Source: Colocasia esculenta (Eukaryota; Streptophyta; Magnoliopsida; Alismatales; Araceae). From it: 64,000 nucleotides of DNA. The position numbers and the translations under genes are program-made. The notes beneath the pieces were generated by a model that made no database searches, was not told the DNA's origin, and was given only the letters and a program-made list of their open reading frames with translations. Shown piece by piece: positions 20,862 to 31,679 of the stretch. The DNA lies in NCBI GenBank assembly GCA_014218235.1, contig CM024757.1:145031371-145095370 (forward strand). Reading direction: 5' to 3'. Each line of letters begins with the position of its first letter. The stretch's first letter is position 1.

Positions 20862-23800
20862 ATGGCCGCTCCAATGATCTCCGGAAGCGTAGGGGGCTAC
20901 AGTGCTGAGTATTTGTCCCCAAAGGAGCAAGAGAGGTTTACGTTTGTGAAGTCGAAGATTTGCGGAAATAAGGCAGTGGATGTTCAGAATCTTGAGAAGA
21001 GTGGCATGTCCAGTTTAGTCGAAGCCTTGAGAAGAATGCAGTGGATGGATGTTGTTACTTTCAACGAGGTAAGCTACCCGGATCTTGTAAAAGCCTTCTT
21101 CATTTGTTTGAAGTCAGAGGCAGATGGGTCCCTTGTCTCCACAGTGAAGGGCACTCAGATCAAGATAGATTATGATCTATTGCATGAGTTGTTTGGAGTG
21201 AAGACATCAGGCTTTAGTGGTGTGGACTCAGTAAATGATGAAGCTAAGGGTCTTGGCATTATTGGTCCAGGGTTTAAGTTGAAGGATGGAAAATTGGATA
21301 TAAATCAGATGTCAGCTTTTAATCGGTTGCTCCACTTCATTGTCTGCCAAATCATAGTTCCTCGGAGTGCTACCTTTTCTTCATGCACTAGGGCAGACTC
21401 AGACTTGATGTTCTGGGTAATCCAGAACAAGGAGGTAAATCTGGCCGCAGTTATGATTGAGAGAATGAAATTTGCCAGCACTCAAATCTGGGAAACAAAG
21501 AGCAAGCTAAATGTTTCCTTGCCTTATGCTCATCTACTGACCAAGATTTTCAAGCACTTTGGAGTAGATATGTCAGGTGCAGTAGCTGAAAAGATGGGCC
21601 AGTCAATAAGATCCAGAAATCTGAAGAAAAGTGGATTCTCAGTGGTAGATGGAATTTGGTCAAAGTCCTCTGTGGCTGAAGGAGAAGCAGTTATTGGGAT
21701 ATTCCAGAAGTTCAAGAAGAAGCAGCAGCAGCAGAGCAAGCAGCAGCAGCAGAAGAAGAAGTAGAAGCAGCAGCAGCAGTTGTTCAAGCAGCAGCAGTTC
21801 CAGTTGTGTCCAGCCAGGCAGAAGTTTCAGTCTCACCTTTGTGGAGATTATCTCTCTTTCTCCAGAAGTTCAGATGAAAGTAGGTGCAGCTGGTGTGGCA
21901 GACTCCATGCCCACCACCTTAGTCGCCTCAATCTTAAGAGAGGTATTGGATTCCATTCCCTCCACCTCAGCTACTTCTAAAGAAGGTGGATGTGTTGAAG
22001 AAGAAGCTATGGCACCAGGCCATACAGAAATTCTATCAGATTCAATTGCTAATGTTGAGGTACAAGCAGGTACTCAACCAGATGTGGTCATGGAAGAAGC
22101 TCCTAGCCAAGGGGAGCAAAGTAGAGTTGAACCTGAAGTGTCTGAATCCGTGGCAGAAGGCCACTTGGAGAAAGTTGTCTTGGAAGAAGCTCCTGCTCAG
22201 GGGGAGCAAGAAAGTGTTGAACTCCCCGCTCCTATTCAGGGGGAGCAAGTAGGCATTGAGGAAATTCCACCTCCTGCCAGTATTCCTATTAGTGAAGGCC
22301 CAAGTGCAAGCAATATCAATCTTGAGGAGCCTGTCATTCAGCAAGGGAAGCAAAAGAGAGTGGCTCACAAAAGGCCAAGAAAGAGTCACAGAAAAGTCAA
22401 TCTGAAGCCTATTATGGCATTGTTGAAAGCTCAAGGAGAAGTCTTGTCATCTGTTCAGACAAGTGTTCAGGGCATTATCTCTAATCAAGCCTCAACCTCC
22501 TCTGATCTATCCTCAATTCGAAATGCAATGAGGTGGTTCAATAAAGAGATGTCCGATATGAAGAATTTGCTGGCTAATCTTTCAAGGTCTAGTGGTGTCC
22601 CTCCTGCACCCACTCAGAGCAGTCCAGCTGAAGTTCCTAGGCCACCAGGGCCTCCAGCAGAAGTCTCTCGGCCATCAGGCTACCAGTTCAAGCATCAGGG
22701 CCACCAGGGCCATCAGGGCAAGCTTCAGGGTCATCAGGACCCTCTTCAGTTGTCAGAGAAGCCAAAGGGAAAGAGCCCATGTCAGCTACTTGGCCCCTGA
22801 CACTTCAAATCTTGCAACTCCAATTTTGTCCTCACCTACCTCTCCTCTCACAGCGCCTCCTGCTCCACCAACTATAAAACACCCAGTACCTCGCGCCCTA
22901 CCATCATCCTCTATCATTTCATCTCAACCTAACTTCTCTCCTACTCCTTCTCACACTTCAGCCCCATCATCCTTCTTACCCTCATCACCTCAAACTCAAA
23001 CCACTCCAATTCAACCCACTTCATCCTTCAATCCAAAACACCTTTTCTATCCTCCTACTCCTCCATCCTCTGTTACTTTAATTTCAGAAACACCTCCTCT
23101 ACTTGGTGTCTTTGACACAAATTTGCCGGATGACTTTGAGCGAAATACTCTTTCCACCATTCTTTTCACTGCCACTCATATTCACAGGACTGATCCCCCC
23201 AGTCCTGCCAAGAAAAAGAGGAAACAATCATCCTCTGTTTCCATCTCCTCCTCCTTATTTCCACCTCTTTGGTACTCTCTTACCCTTGAACCTCAGAAAA
23301 GATTCCTTTATAAGGAATACCTTCAAAAGTGCATCCTCTCCACCATTTATGGTATTCCCTTCCTTAACCTTACTGAGCACCTAAATATTGTTCTTCCTCT
23401 TACCCAGTTATCCCACTTTCATAAATCCAAAATCTTTGAGGGGACTGAGTTCAAGACTGAAGATCAGTGGGCAAATGTCAAGGGCAACAAAGCTCAATAC
23501 AACAAGTTCCTGACTGCCAGGGCCGAATCTATTTCGCATGGAGCTCATTCTCTCACTCTCTCTGAGTGGTTCTTTCTCAAGCATAAAAATTTGTGGGGTC
23601 CTTTCATCTTGAAAGAGATCCGCATTGCCAAAAGCTTCCAGCAGTACAGTGACTTCTGCTTCCTGAACAAACTGCCAGAAGTCCAGTTCTCTCAATTCCA
23701 TTCAGCTATAGTAATGTTAAGATCCGAACGTCCAGTGAATATTCCCCTAACAGTGAATTTTGCTGATATCCGGATTGACTCTCCAGTCCTTTTGCCAAAG

Positions 23801-24478
23801 TTGCATTCCCTAGTATTTGATTCAGATGCAGGCTCCCATGCATTTGACATGTTTGCCAAGCAGATGGGTAGAATGTCAGCCAAGCAGAGCAGACTGCCCT
23901 CCTTCCTGCGGTTTATCTTCAGAGAATACCACTCTGGCCGCATCTCCTCTCAGGTTTTGGCTCCACTCATTTCTGAGTGTGAAAGGCTTACACCCTCCGT
24001 GTGGGCAATCATCTACAGGGAAACCAACCTTCAGTTAGAAGCCATCAACAGTTCCTTGGTTAATCAAAATAAGCCCTCTCTCTCAGCAGAAGCCTTCATG
24101 GATCTCAACTCCATAAATCCTATTCAAGAGATTTATGTTCAGTGGGCAGCTAGATATACAGCTTTCTATGCTCTGAAGCAGGATCTATTAGATCAGAAGA
24201 TCTTCTATCCAATCTCCTTGGACAGATTTCTCCATCGTGCCAGCTACGGAAAAAGCACTTACTTCAGATTCATCCTGGATCCAGATCAGTATACAGAATT
24301 CTTGGATCAGCAACGGATTTTGTACATTCAAAGAGCCACCCAATCTATGGGTCCCAGCTTCTCAGTTGCTTCTGGGGTTTTCCAACAGACGTTTGAAGAC
24401 CTTGAGATCAAGGCATGGGTTGTCATCTCACAGCATGCTTCCTTGTTATCTCCCTTGTACTACCTTTCTCATACTTAA
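20862..24478 (+). pseudogene. Third ORF of element E (Sirevirus env-like position), frameshifted
   Basis: Three overlapping open frames in three different phases: 20862-21764 (300 codons, ATG start), 21649-22800 and 22592-24478. The first part is an Asp/Lys-rich globular segment (MAAPMISGSV..., with DYDLLHELFGVKTSGF), resembling the putative plant transposon protein domain. The middle has an Ala/Glu- or Gln-coding CAG-rich stretch (21720-21800), repeats of EEAP and GEQ, and Pro/Ser-rich linkers; the last part is a second globular region without a recognised domain. Frames change near the CAG tract and near 22600-22800. In Sireviruses the gene here is called env-like, but I see no clear signal peptide, transmembrane segment or fusion peptide, so an envelope role is not supported by this sequence. 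Confidence 0.7.
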
Positions 24479-24607
24479 TACAAGGATCTCTCTTCTTTGT
24501 CTCACAACTTATCTTTTTGCTTATTGACAAAATGGGGGAGAAAACTAAAGTAAATCTGAAAACATGTTTAATTTTTTGCATGATGTTTAGTATATTTTGT
24601 CATCATC

Positions 24608-24621
24608 AAAAAGGGGGAGAT
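24608..24621 (+). other. Polypurine tract of element E
   Basis: AAAAAGGGGGAGA directly before the 3' LTR start TGATGACC at 24622. It is the expected primer site for plus-strand cDNA synthesis. Confidence 0.85.
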
Positions 24622-26671
24622 TGATGACCAAACTGTCCCCATAATAAATATTTCATTTATTTATATATTAATTTTGATGATTAACAAAATAATACTAATG
24701 GATTACTTGAGCCTTGAGAACAGGAAATAAAAGAAAAATGAAAGCTCAAGACAATCAGGTAAGTCTCATCACTCATTTTGTCCAAGTCTTTGTATCGACT
24801 TCTTTGATAAGCAGAACGATTTCCTCTTTGATCGACAATTCAAAACAAATCGATATCGCAACGATTTCTTTAGAACTCGCAACGACTCTCTAGTCGCAAC
24901 GATTTCTTTAGACCTCGTAACGATTTCTTTAGAACTCGTAACGACTCTCTAGTCGCAACGATTTCTTTAGACCTCGTAACGATTTCTTTAGAACTCGCAA
25001 CGACTCTCTAGCCGTAACGATTTCTTTAGACCTCGTAACGATTTCTTTAGAACTCGCAACGACTCTCTAGTCGCAACGATTTCTTTAGACCTCGTAACGA
25101 TTTCTTTAGAACTCGCAACGACTCTCTAGTCGCAACGATTTCTTTAGAACTCGCAACGACTCTCTAGTCGCAACGATTTCTTTAGACCTCGTAACGATTT
25201 CTTTAGAACTCGCAACGACTCTCTAGCCGTAACGATTTCTTTAGACCTCGTAACGATTTCTTTAGAACTCGCAACGACTCTCGTTCATAAAGATTTCTTT
25301 AGATCTCGTAACGATTTCTTTTAGAACTCGCAACGACTTTCGTTCATAACGATTTGTTAAGATTTCTTGTAACGATTTCTTTGAAACTCGTAACGACTTG
25401 ATAGTCATAACGATTTCTTTTACAGATCTTAACAACGCGTTCATAACGACTTGACTCATAACGATTTCATCGTTATAATTTGATAATGCTCTGTCATAAC
25501 GATTTGTCTGTTATCGCATAACGATTTCATAAGTTATGAAGGCATCGAGATTGTTTTTATCAAATTTCTTGCTGTATCAGTATAATGTTTTTTTAATAGC
25601 GTTGAAAAGTCAAAGTCACATCTTGTATGTTGACTGCTATGCATTAAATGCTCTCTGATCGTATCTCCCATGCATGCAGACAATATCTTCCATTTCTATG
25701 CTACTCTGTCTACGTACTTTTTTAGACAGAAAGGAGCTTTGTTATATATTGCAATATCTGTTCTATCTTCACTAACAATCGACGGCAGTCTTAGCTGTCC
25801 TCTATTTATTGATGATATGCTTATAGATATCTGACAAGACTCATTTGTACAACGTTGGACACAAGATACAAAGTTCTATGACATTTCTTTGGCGTGTACA
25901 AAAGGATAAAAGACTGACGAGCAGAAGCTTCCTCAGTGACCAGTCTAACGTACACCAGGATAAGAGACAACGGACACTTCAACGTTCGAATTTGAATCAG
26001 TAGTTTAAATAGAAGACTCAAGACGGAGAAGAAAGACGGTTAGTAGAAAGTGAACAACGCTTGAATTGAAAAAGCAAGAAATTCATCTCTTCGAGTCTTC
26101 AGAAGAAAAACAAGAGCGAAGCTTCCACTCCAACCTTGTTCTTAGCTCTTAGCTCTCTGTGATCAAAAGAGTTTTTGTTTGTGAGAGCTTGTGTAGTCCT
26201 TGGAGAGAAAATCTTGTTAAATCTCCTTCTCTCCCGGGCCTTGATAGCTTCAGTGTGTAGCTGGTCAAGCTAAAGTCTGAAGCCTGTTTCCACACCTTTT
26301 CTTCTTTGGTTGTGTTCCCTTCTGGACGAAGGAAGACCTGGTGGTATCCAGGGTGGTTGTTTTTCCCTTCAGGTTGAAGGAAGACCAGTTGAGGCTGGGT
26401 GTAAGGATCCTTAAGGGGGATTGTACCCTTGGTAGTAAAATCCTGAGGTATTGCTCAGGGACTGGACGTAGGTCTCCTGTGGAGAGGAGTTCCGAACCAG
26501 GATAAAATTCTTGTGTCTTGTGGATGTGCTTTTGTGTGATTGTTGTCTTATTTGCTCTAACTCTAACCTTGTTATTAAGTTGTGCAATCCTTTTAGTAAA
26601 CAGGTTTTAATCAGAGATCGAAATTTTGATAACCCATTCACCCCCCCTCTGGGCTAGCTAGCTGGGCAACA
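24622..26671 (+). repeat. 3' LTR of element E
   Basis: 2050 bp, starting TGATGACC and ending GGGCAACA, followed by the GATGG duplication at 26672. Nearly identical to the 5' LTR: scattered single-base differences (for example CTGCTATGCA against CTGCTACGCA) and one 38-bp repeat unit fewer. It is intact where the 5' copy has the N gap. Confidence 0.95.
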
Positions 26672-26676
26672 GATGG
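26672..26676. other. Target-site duplication of element E, right copy (GATGG)
   Basis: GATGG after the 3' LTR, identical to 13357-13361. Confidence 0.95.
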
Positions 26677-28050
26677 CAATCAAACCAGCATGACTTCCCA
26701 CCATGTTTAAGTACAAATGATTTGGTATTATCCATACAGTAAGAACATGCTAGCCTCCTATATGTGCTCCAAACAGATAGCATTCCATATGCAGGAAAAT
26801 CACTTATCGTCCACATCAATGCTACCCTCATAGTGAAATTTTGCTTTCTAGATGCATCATAAGTATTGACCCCCTCAGTCCATAATAATTTCAATTCATC
26901 AATCAATGGTCTGAGATAGCTGTCTATATTTTTTGTAGGACTTTTAGGACCAGGAATAAATAAAGATAGGAACAAATTCTCTTGTTTCATGCACATGCTT
27001 GGAGGAAGGTTGTATGGTGTCACGAACACTAGCCAGCTGGAGTAGGAAGCCACTGAACCTCTAAATGGATTGAATCCGTTAGTGCACAAACCAAGCCTCA
27101 CATTATGTGACTCCTTGAGAAGATAGGATGAGCATGGTTGAAATGAGTCCAAGCTTCGTCATTTGCAGGATGACTCACAATATCCTCATCCAGACGTACT
27201 CTTTCTGTGTGCCACCTCATATGTCGAGCTGTCTTTGAACACATATACATCTGCTGCAGTCTGGGTGTAAGGGGGAAATATCGCAATGACGCATAAGGTA
27301 TATGCTTTCCCATAGAAGTGGCCTCTCTTTTAGGTTTAAGCCTATTACGATGGCAAATAGAACATGATACCTTATCTGCATCCTCTTTGTGATACAACAT
27401 ACAATGATTAGGACATGCATCTATTTTCACATATCCAAGTCCTAAATCATTGGCCATCTTCTTGGCACGATAAAATTTGGAGGCTGTTTCTCATCTCGAG
27501 GTAACATGCTCTTGATGATGAGGAGAAGACGATCAAAACAACTCTCACTTATATAAAATTCAGATTCCAAGTTCAGCAACTGTGACACTACTGACAACCG
27601 AGTGTGTTTTTGACAACCATCCCACAATGGCTCATCAGCATCCTTAAGTAACTAATAGAATCTTTCGGCTCCCTTGTTTGGCATGTCTTCGGCATATACA
27701 GGATCCTCATGTACATTGAATGTGGGACCAACAACATCTACAAACATATCCACGTACGTACTTGTGCCTTCCACATTACTAGACTCGTGCGACCAGAGCT
27801 CCTCACCATGACATGTACAATTCATATAACCTTCAACAAATCGTTTTTTGTATAAATGGCGTTGAACCTCATATGGTGAATTCCACTGCAAATTTTTACA
27901 AATCATACAAGGACATTGGATGCAACCTTCGCTGTCTACTGCTGCATTTGGATTCCCCAATGCAAACTGAATGAAAGTCTCAACTCCGGCCCTAAACTCC
28001 ACAGACACCACATGATCAACTATTCTACGATACATCCATGAACGGTCTAA
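26677..28050 (-). pseudogene. CACTA TNP2 transposase, 5' half (transposase-associated and transposase_21 regions)
   Basis: In minus-strand order: DRSWMYRRI just before 28035, a transposase-associated zinc-binding domain with CIQCPCMICKN and HLYKKRFVEGYMNCTCHGE, then LLKDADEPLWDGCQKHTRLS, then a block with KIDACPNHCMLYHKED, CSICHRNR, RLQQMYMCSKTARHMRWH and FNHAHP, then GLCTNGFNPFRG, YDASRKQNFTMRVALMWTISD and HGGKSCWFDCH. These are hallmark motifs of plant TNP2 (En/Spm) transposases. The gene continues at 13356 across element E. Damage: a TAG at the Gln position after AERFY, and frame shifts near 27450 and 27140. TNP2 cuts and joins the CACTA ends (family knowledge); this copy cannot make the whole protein. 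Confidence 0.9.
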
Positions 28051-28953
28051 GCCATTTTTTTCCTACGCCCAACCAATATTAACAGTTAAATAACTCGCAC
28101 ATTGTTTGATGTAACCGAAATGAATATGAAGGATATATTATTTAGATTATCACTTTTTACCCATCTGTGAATATTTGATCGCACTCAGATGGCTATTTAC
28201 TATATGTTTGTACAATTTGCTGAAAATTTCGACAACATCTCCCCACACCTCTCCGATATACCAAAAATATTTATTGATTAATATATTTTCTTAAACACTT
28301 ACTAATAAGTGGTTAAGAAAATATTATAAATCAATAAAGGTATATCAGAGAGGAGTGAGTAGACACATCTGAAAATTTCAACAAACAGTACAAACACATA
28401 GTAAATGACCACCTAACTACGATCAAACATTCACAGACTGTCTAAAACGGGACAATTCAAGTATTTGAGTTAGATATACACGTTCTCATCATTCAAAATG
28501 AAAACGTGCACATCAATCCCAAAGTCTTAAACGGAAAGATTTATTGACACTACGTGTAAATGAATTGCATTAAAGTAAGAAGTGCAATACTAATCACTAA
28601 ATTGAAAGTAAGCAATTAAAAGCAATCCATATAATTGCCATATGTACCAAAAGTAATGGTGGCCACTGCCCATGGTCACCAAAAATCACATCCGACATTA
28701 TAATCACAGTTTCCATAGGTGATTGTGAAAAGTGGCCTCTTACCTGTCATGGGTAATAGTTCACATGGGTGATCTATCCTATAAGATTGGAAAAAATAAA
28801 CATAAGATGGAACACAAAATGGACAAGGAAAAGTGATTACACATGTGGTCAATGATTCCCCTTCCCACCCTAAACATGTGGAAGGAGAAGAGTAGCAGGT
28901 TTTCACAGAGTATTAATATAATTCCAGAGCACAATATACCTTTTAGTGGACAG

Positions 28954-29113
28954 GGTGCCAAACTTTTGTGCCATCTCTCTATTTTGCCACCCACAAAAGA
29001 CAAGTTCCACATCACTTCCCCTAGGGTTGCCTCCACATGCGGGCTATTGATAAGCCCATGAGGCACTTGTCTTTTGTGGGTGGAAAACTAGGGTGGCTCA
29101 AAAGTGTGGCACC
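28954..29113. repeat. Long imperfect hairpin (MITE- or miRNA-precursor-like)
   Basis: 28987-29005 pairs perfectly (19 bp) with 29065-29083, and 28954-28973 pairs with 29094-29113 with two mismatches. A small GGGCT/AGCCC stem sits in the loop (29041-29056). No terminal duplication was seen. The structure is plain; its role is unknown. Confidence 0.8.
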
Positions 29114-29245
29114 ATAATATGCCTCTACCTTTTATATATGATGTAGTGATCCAACAAAACTTTTTCTTTCTGGAGGTAAATCCAAATAGAGTTTCTGGGA
29201 GGGAAATATCACAGGTTTCTTCTATGATTTTGTGTGAGTTTTTTT

Positions 29246-29301
29246 ATTCAAAATATAGAGCACGCTAGCTAATTAATTAAATCCCAAACAGACTGAGAAA
29301 A
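29246..29301 (+). repeat. 56-bp direct repeat, copy 1
   Basis: Contains GCTAGCTAATTAATTAAA and CCCAAACAGACTGAGAAAA; about 93% identical by eye to 30896-30951. Confidence 0.8.
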
Positions 29302-30884
29302 GTATTAGGTAATGATGAGATATCTGTGGCAAAATAGATTGAGATAGGAGTGAGAGTTAAAATTGTCGACAGCCGTGGAAAGTGTGCCAATAACTTGTAC
29401 TGTCTCCTATAGCAAGCATCAACACTTCATGAAGAAATTGGCCTAGTTAGATCTAATGATATAAATAGGGAATGTTTATCAGAAATAGATATAATTGCTT
29501 ATGACGGTGGAAATTGAGATCTCTTTGAGAGAACATTGTAATATATCATTATTTGATGGAAAGTGGGGATGGAAAATTAAAATATCTGATAAGGAAAGTT
29601 CTGTTCAGTTTGTTGAGTTCATGAGCTCTTTATATTTGAGCTAGTTGGAATGGGTTAGCAGGTTTTGATCAATGATCTCAAATAGTATAATAGGAGAAAT
29701 TGGCAACTAGGCCAGAAAATGTCTAGTTTAAATTCAACTTTGTATACTCAGAAGCAACAAATAGGCCCACCTTAAATTCATCCCACAAAATGGAAGACAA
29801 TTGCCAAGGATTAAACACTTCATAGCATCAACATTAAAACCAAGCGTAGGTATATACGTCCAGCTATTGACCGACATGCTTTAGCAAGAAAGTGTCAGCA
29901 GTACACAAGCCTAATTTGTTGGTATCAGAAGATACTTCCACAAACATACTGAAACCTCTCTCTTTGGCCATGGTAGTGTCTCCTCGTTTTAAAGCTATGG
30001 CTTCCGGTACACTTTCAATGGGGTTTTCTTTTTGGTTTGATTTTAATCTCTATAGTCTTTCATACTTAGCTTTTGAGCCCGACTATTTAGCTTTGAACTC
30101 AAGATATTTAACCTTCCTTAAAAATAGGTCCTTTCTAGAACTTTTCTGACAATTTTTATATCTATTTGTTCAGTCTTTAAAAAGGACCTGCTTCTAAGGA
30201 GAGTTAAGTTTTCGGGGTTCAAGGTTAAAATAGACCCGTTACACGGTCTAAAAGTTAATTGCCGCTACAACAAACTTAGTCTACAGTAACAGTTTATACT
30301 TACTGTTTAGAATTTTGTAAGATTAAATAGATCAGTAATTACGATTTTTATTTTAAAATGTCAGTTTTATGAATTCTTTTATATATATAGGGTGTCAAAT
30401 TTTTGTAAATGTCAAAAAATGAAATTGGACCAAACTCCAGATTCATAGTTAGAATGTTTGATTTCTTTCCCGTTCTTAATTCTCGTTATGTAGTGTACAT
30501 TTTCAGTTGAATTATATTATCATTTATTTGCTTTCTTCTTATTCCTTATTTTCTTATGTAATTACTTTGTATTGTTAGAATGTTTGATTTATATTGTTCT
30601 TTTTAAGTGGTATTTCTCCCACTATGTTGAGCGTAGGCTTTTGTGGGAAATGTGTCAATGAGTTGAGTAGTGTATTAGAATAAAAAATTAATTAATGAAT
30701 CTTAATGATTGTGTATGAGAAATTCATTTAAATTTCTGTTATATATCCTAATTGCTCTTTAATTGGCCATGCCTCAATACCTATAATATTGTGGTGGGAT
30801 AGATATTATGGTAAATTAATTAACAATTTCTGACTGTAATGAGGGAAGTCATTACTGTAACAAAGTTTAATATATATTGTGGAC

Positions 30885-30986
30885 CATATTTTTTTAATCA
30901 AAATATAGATCATGCTAGCTAATTAATTAAAGCCCAAACGGACTGAGAAAATTAATAATTTCAATATATTTTGATTAAAAAATATG
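30885..30986. repeat. 56-bp direct repeat copy 2 inside a 22-bp-arm inverted repeat
   Basis: The repeat copy (30896-30951) lies in a fold-back whose arms 30885-30907 and 30965-30986 match over 22 bp with a single extra T. The right arm is absent from copy 1. Confidence 0.8.
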
Positions 30987-31679
30987 CCTCAATACCCCCA
31001 CCCTATTGCTCCCCACCACACTGCCCCCCAGATATTGCCCCCTAAACCCCCACCGCACTGCCCTCCACCTCCCCCCCCCCTCCTATAGCTGGCTACCCTC
31101 ATTCCCACCCATACACAGAGAGAAAGTTGGAGCACCGGCCCCCGCCGCACACACACACACACACACACACACGCACAGACGCACTAGCACACATATAGAC
31201 ACAGAGATAGAGAGAAAAGGGGGAGCACCCCGTTCGCCATCTAACGCACACACACACAGACACATAGAGAGAGATCTAGACAGAGAGAGAGTGGCCACAG
31301 AGACAGAGAGAGAGAAAGAGAAGTTACCGACGACAGCGGTGGCGATGGGGTTCGATGACAACGATGGGGACTAGGCCGCAGCGGGGGCGACGATGGGAAT
31401 TGGGCGCAGCCGGGGCGACGGCGGGGATCCTGCATGGGCGCAATGGGGGTGACGGCGGGGATCCTAGGCACAGCGGGGGCGACGGCAGGGACTGGGCGCA
31501 GTAGGGGCGACGGCGGCGACCTCTGGTTGGGGCGAACAAGAGAGAGGGAGAAAAGAGGAAAGGCGAGGGAGCAGCGGCGACGGTGGGGACCTCTGGTGGC
31601 GCGAGCTCGGTATCGGCGAGAGAGAGGGAGAGAGAAACAGGAGAGGCGTCAACGGCAGTGGAGATAAAAGGGCTTTAGC
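30987..31679 (-). promoter_or_regulatory. GC- and pyrimidine-rich leader of element D with microsatellites
   Basis: On the minus strand a GC-rich part (31380-31600) contains four or five loose repeats of about 28-30 bp around CCGTCGCCCCCGCTGCGCC. It is followed by CTCTCT tracts and an AC/GT microsatellite (31149-31172). The plus side holds a poly-C run near 31070-31080. The composition differs sharply from the AT-rich DNA beside it. It could be the promoter and first untranslated exon of the transposase gene, or a captured host fragment. The ORFs on both strands are low-complexity and not called. Confidence 0.45.

Larger units (their letters stand above)
13362..26671 (+). mobile_element. Element E: near-complete Sirevirus-like Copia retrotransposon with a third ORF
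   Basis: Two direct LTRs (13362-15548 and 24622-26671), a 5-bp target duplication GATGG, an initiator-Met primer binding site, gag, pol in the Copia order protease-integrase-RT-RNase H, a 3.6-kb third coding region between pol and the 3' LTR, and a polypurine tract. A long extra ORF after pol is a known trait of Sireviruses such as soybean SIRE1. It is inserted in the TNP2 gene of CACTA element D in opposite orientation. Comparison of the LTRs by eye shows about a dozen small differences in 2 kb plus one 38-bp repeat-unit difference, so the insertion is recent. Confidence 0.95.
28051..30986 (-). other. Non-coding leader of CACTA element D, AT-rich
   Basis: About 2.9 kb without a credible gene; ORFs are short and show no family motif. 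It holds a hairpin (28954-29113), a 56-bp direct repeat (29246-29301 and 30896-30951) and an inverted repeat (30885-30986). It probably belongs to the 5' part of element D, but an older insertion inside D cannot be excluded. Confidence 0.5.

Noticed and set aside
20862..24478. Calling the third ORF of E a true envelope gene
   Set aside because: Position fits the Sirevirus env-like gene, but no signal peptide, membrane segment or fusion peptide could be seen in any of the three frames.
28540..28560. GACACTACGTGTAAA as a possible second CACTA end
   Set aside because: Only the first five bases fit; the canonical CACTACAAGAAA is not there and no subterminal repeats follow.
29892..30149. 85-codon plus-strand ORF in the CACTA leader
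   Set aside because: AT-rich DNA, no recognised motif, no supporting context.
31006..31667. Pro/Arg/Ser-rich ORFs on both strands around the AC microsatellite
   Set aside because: Low-complexity translations of GC-rich repeats and microsatellites; a captured exon is possible but not shown.
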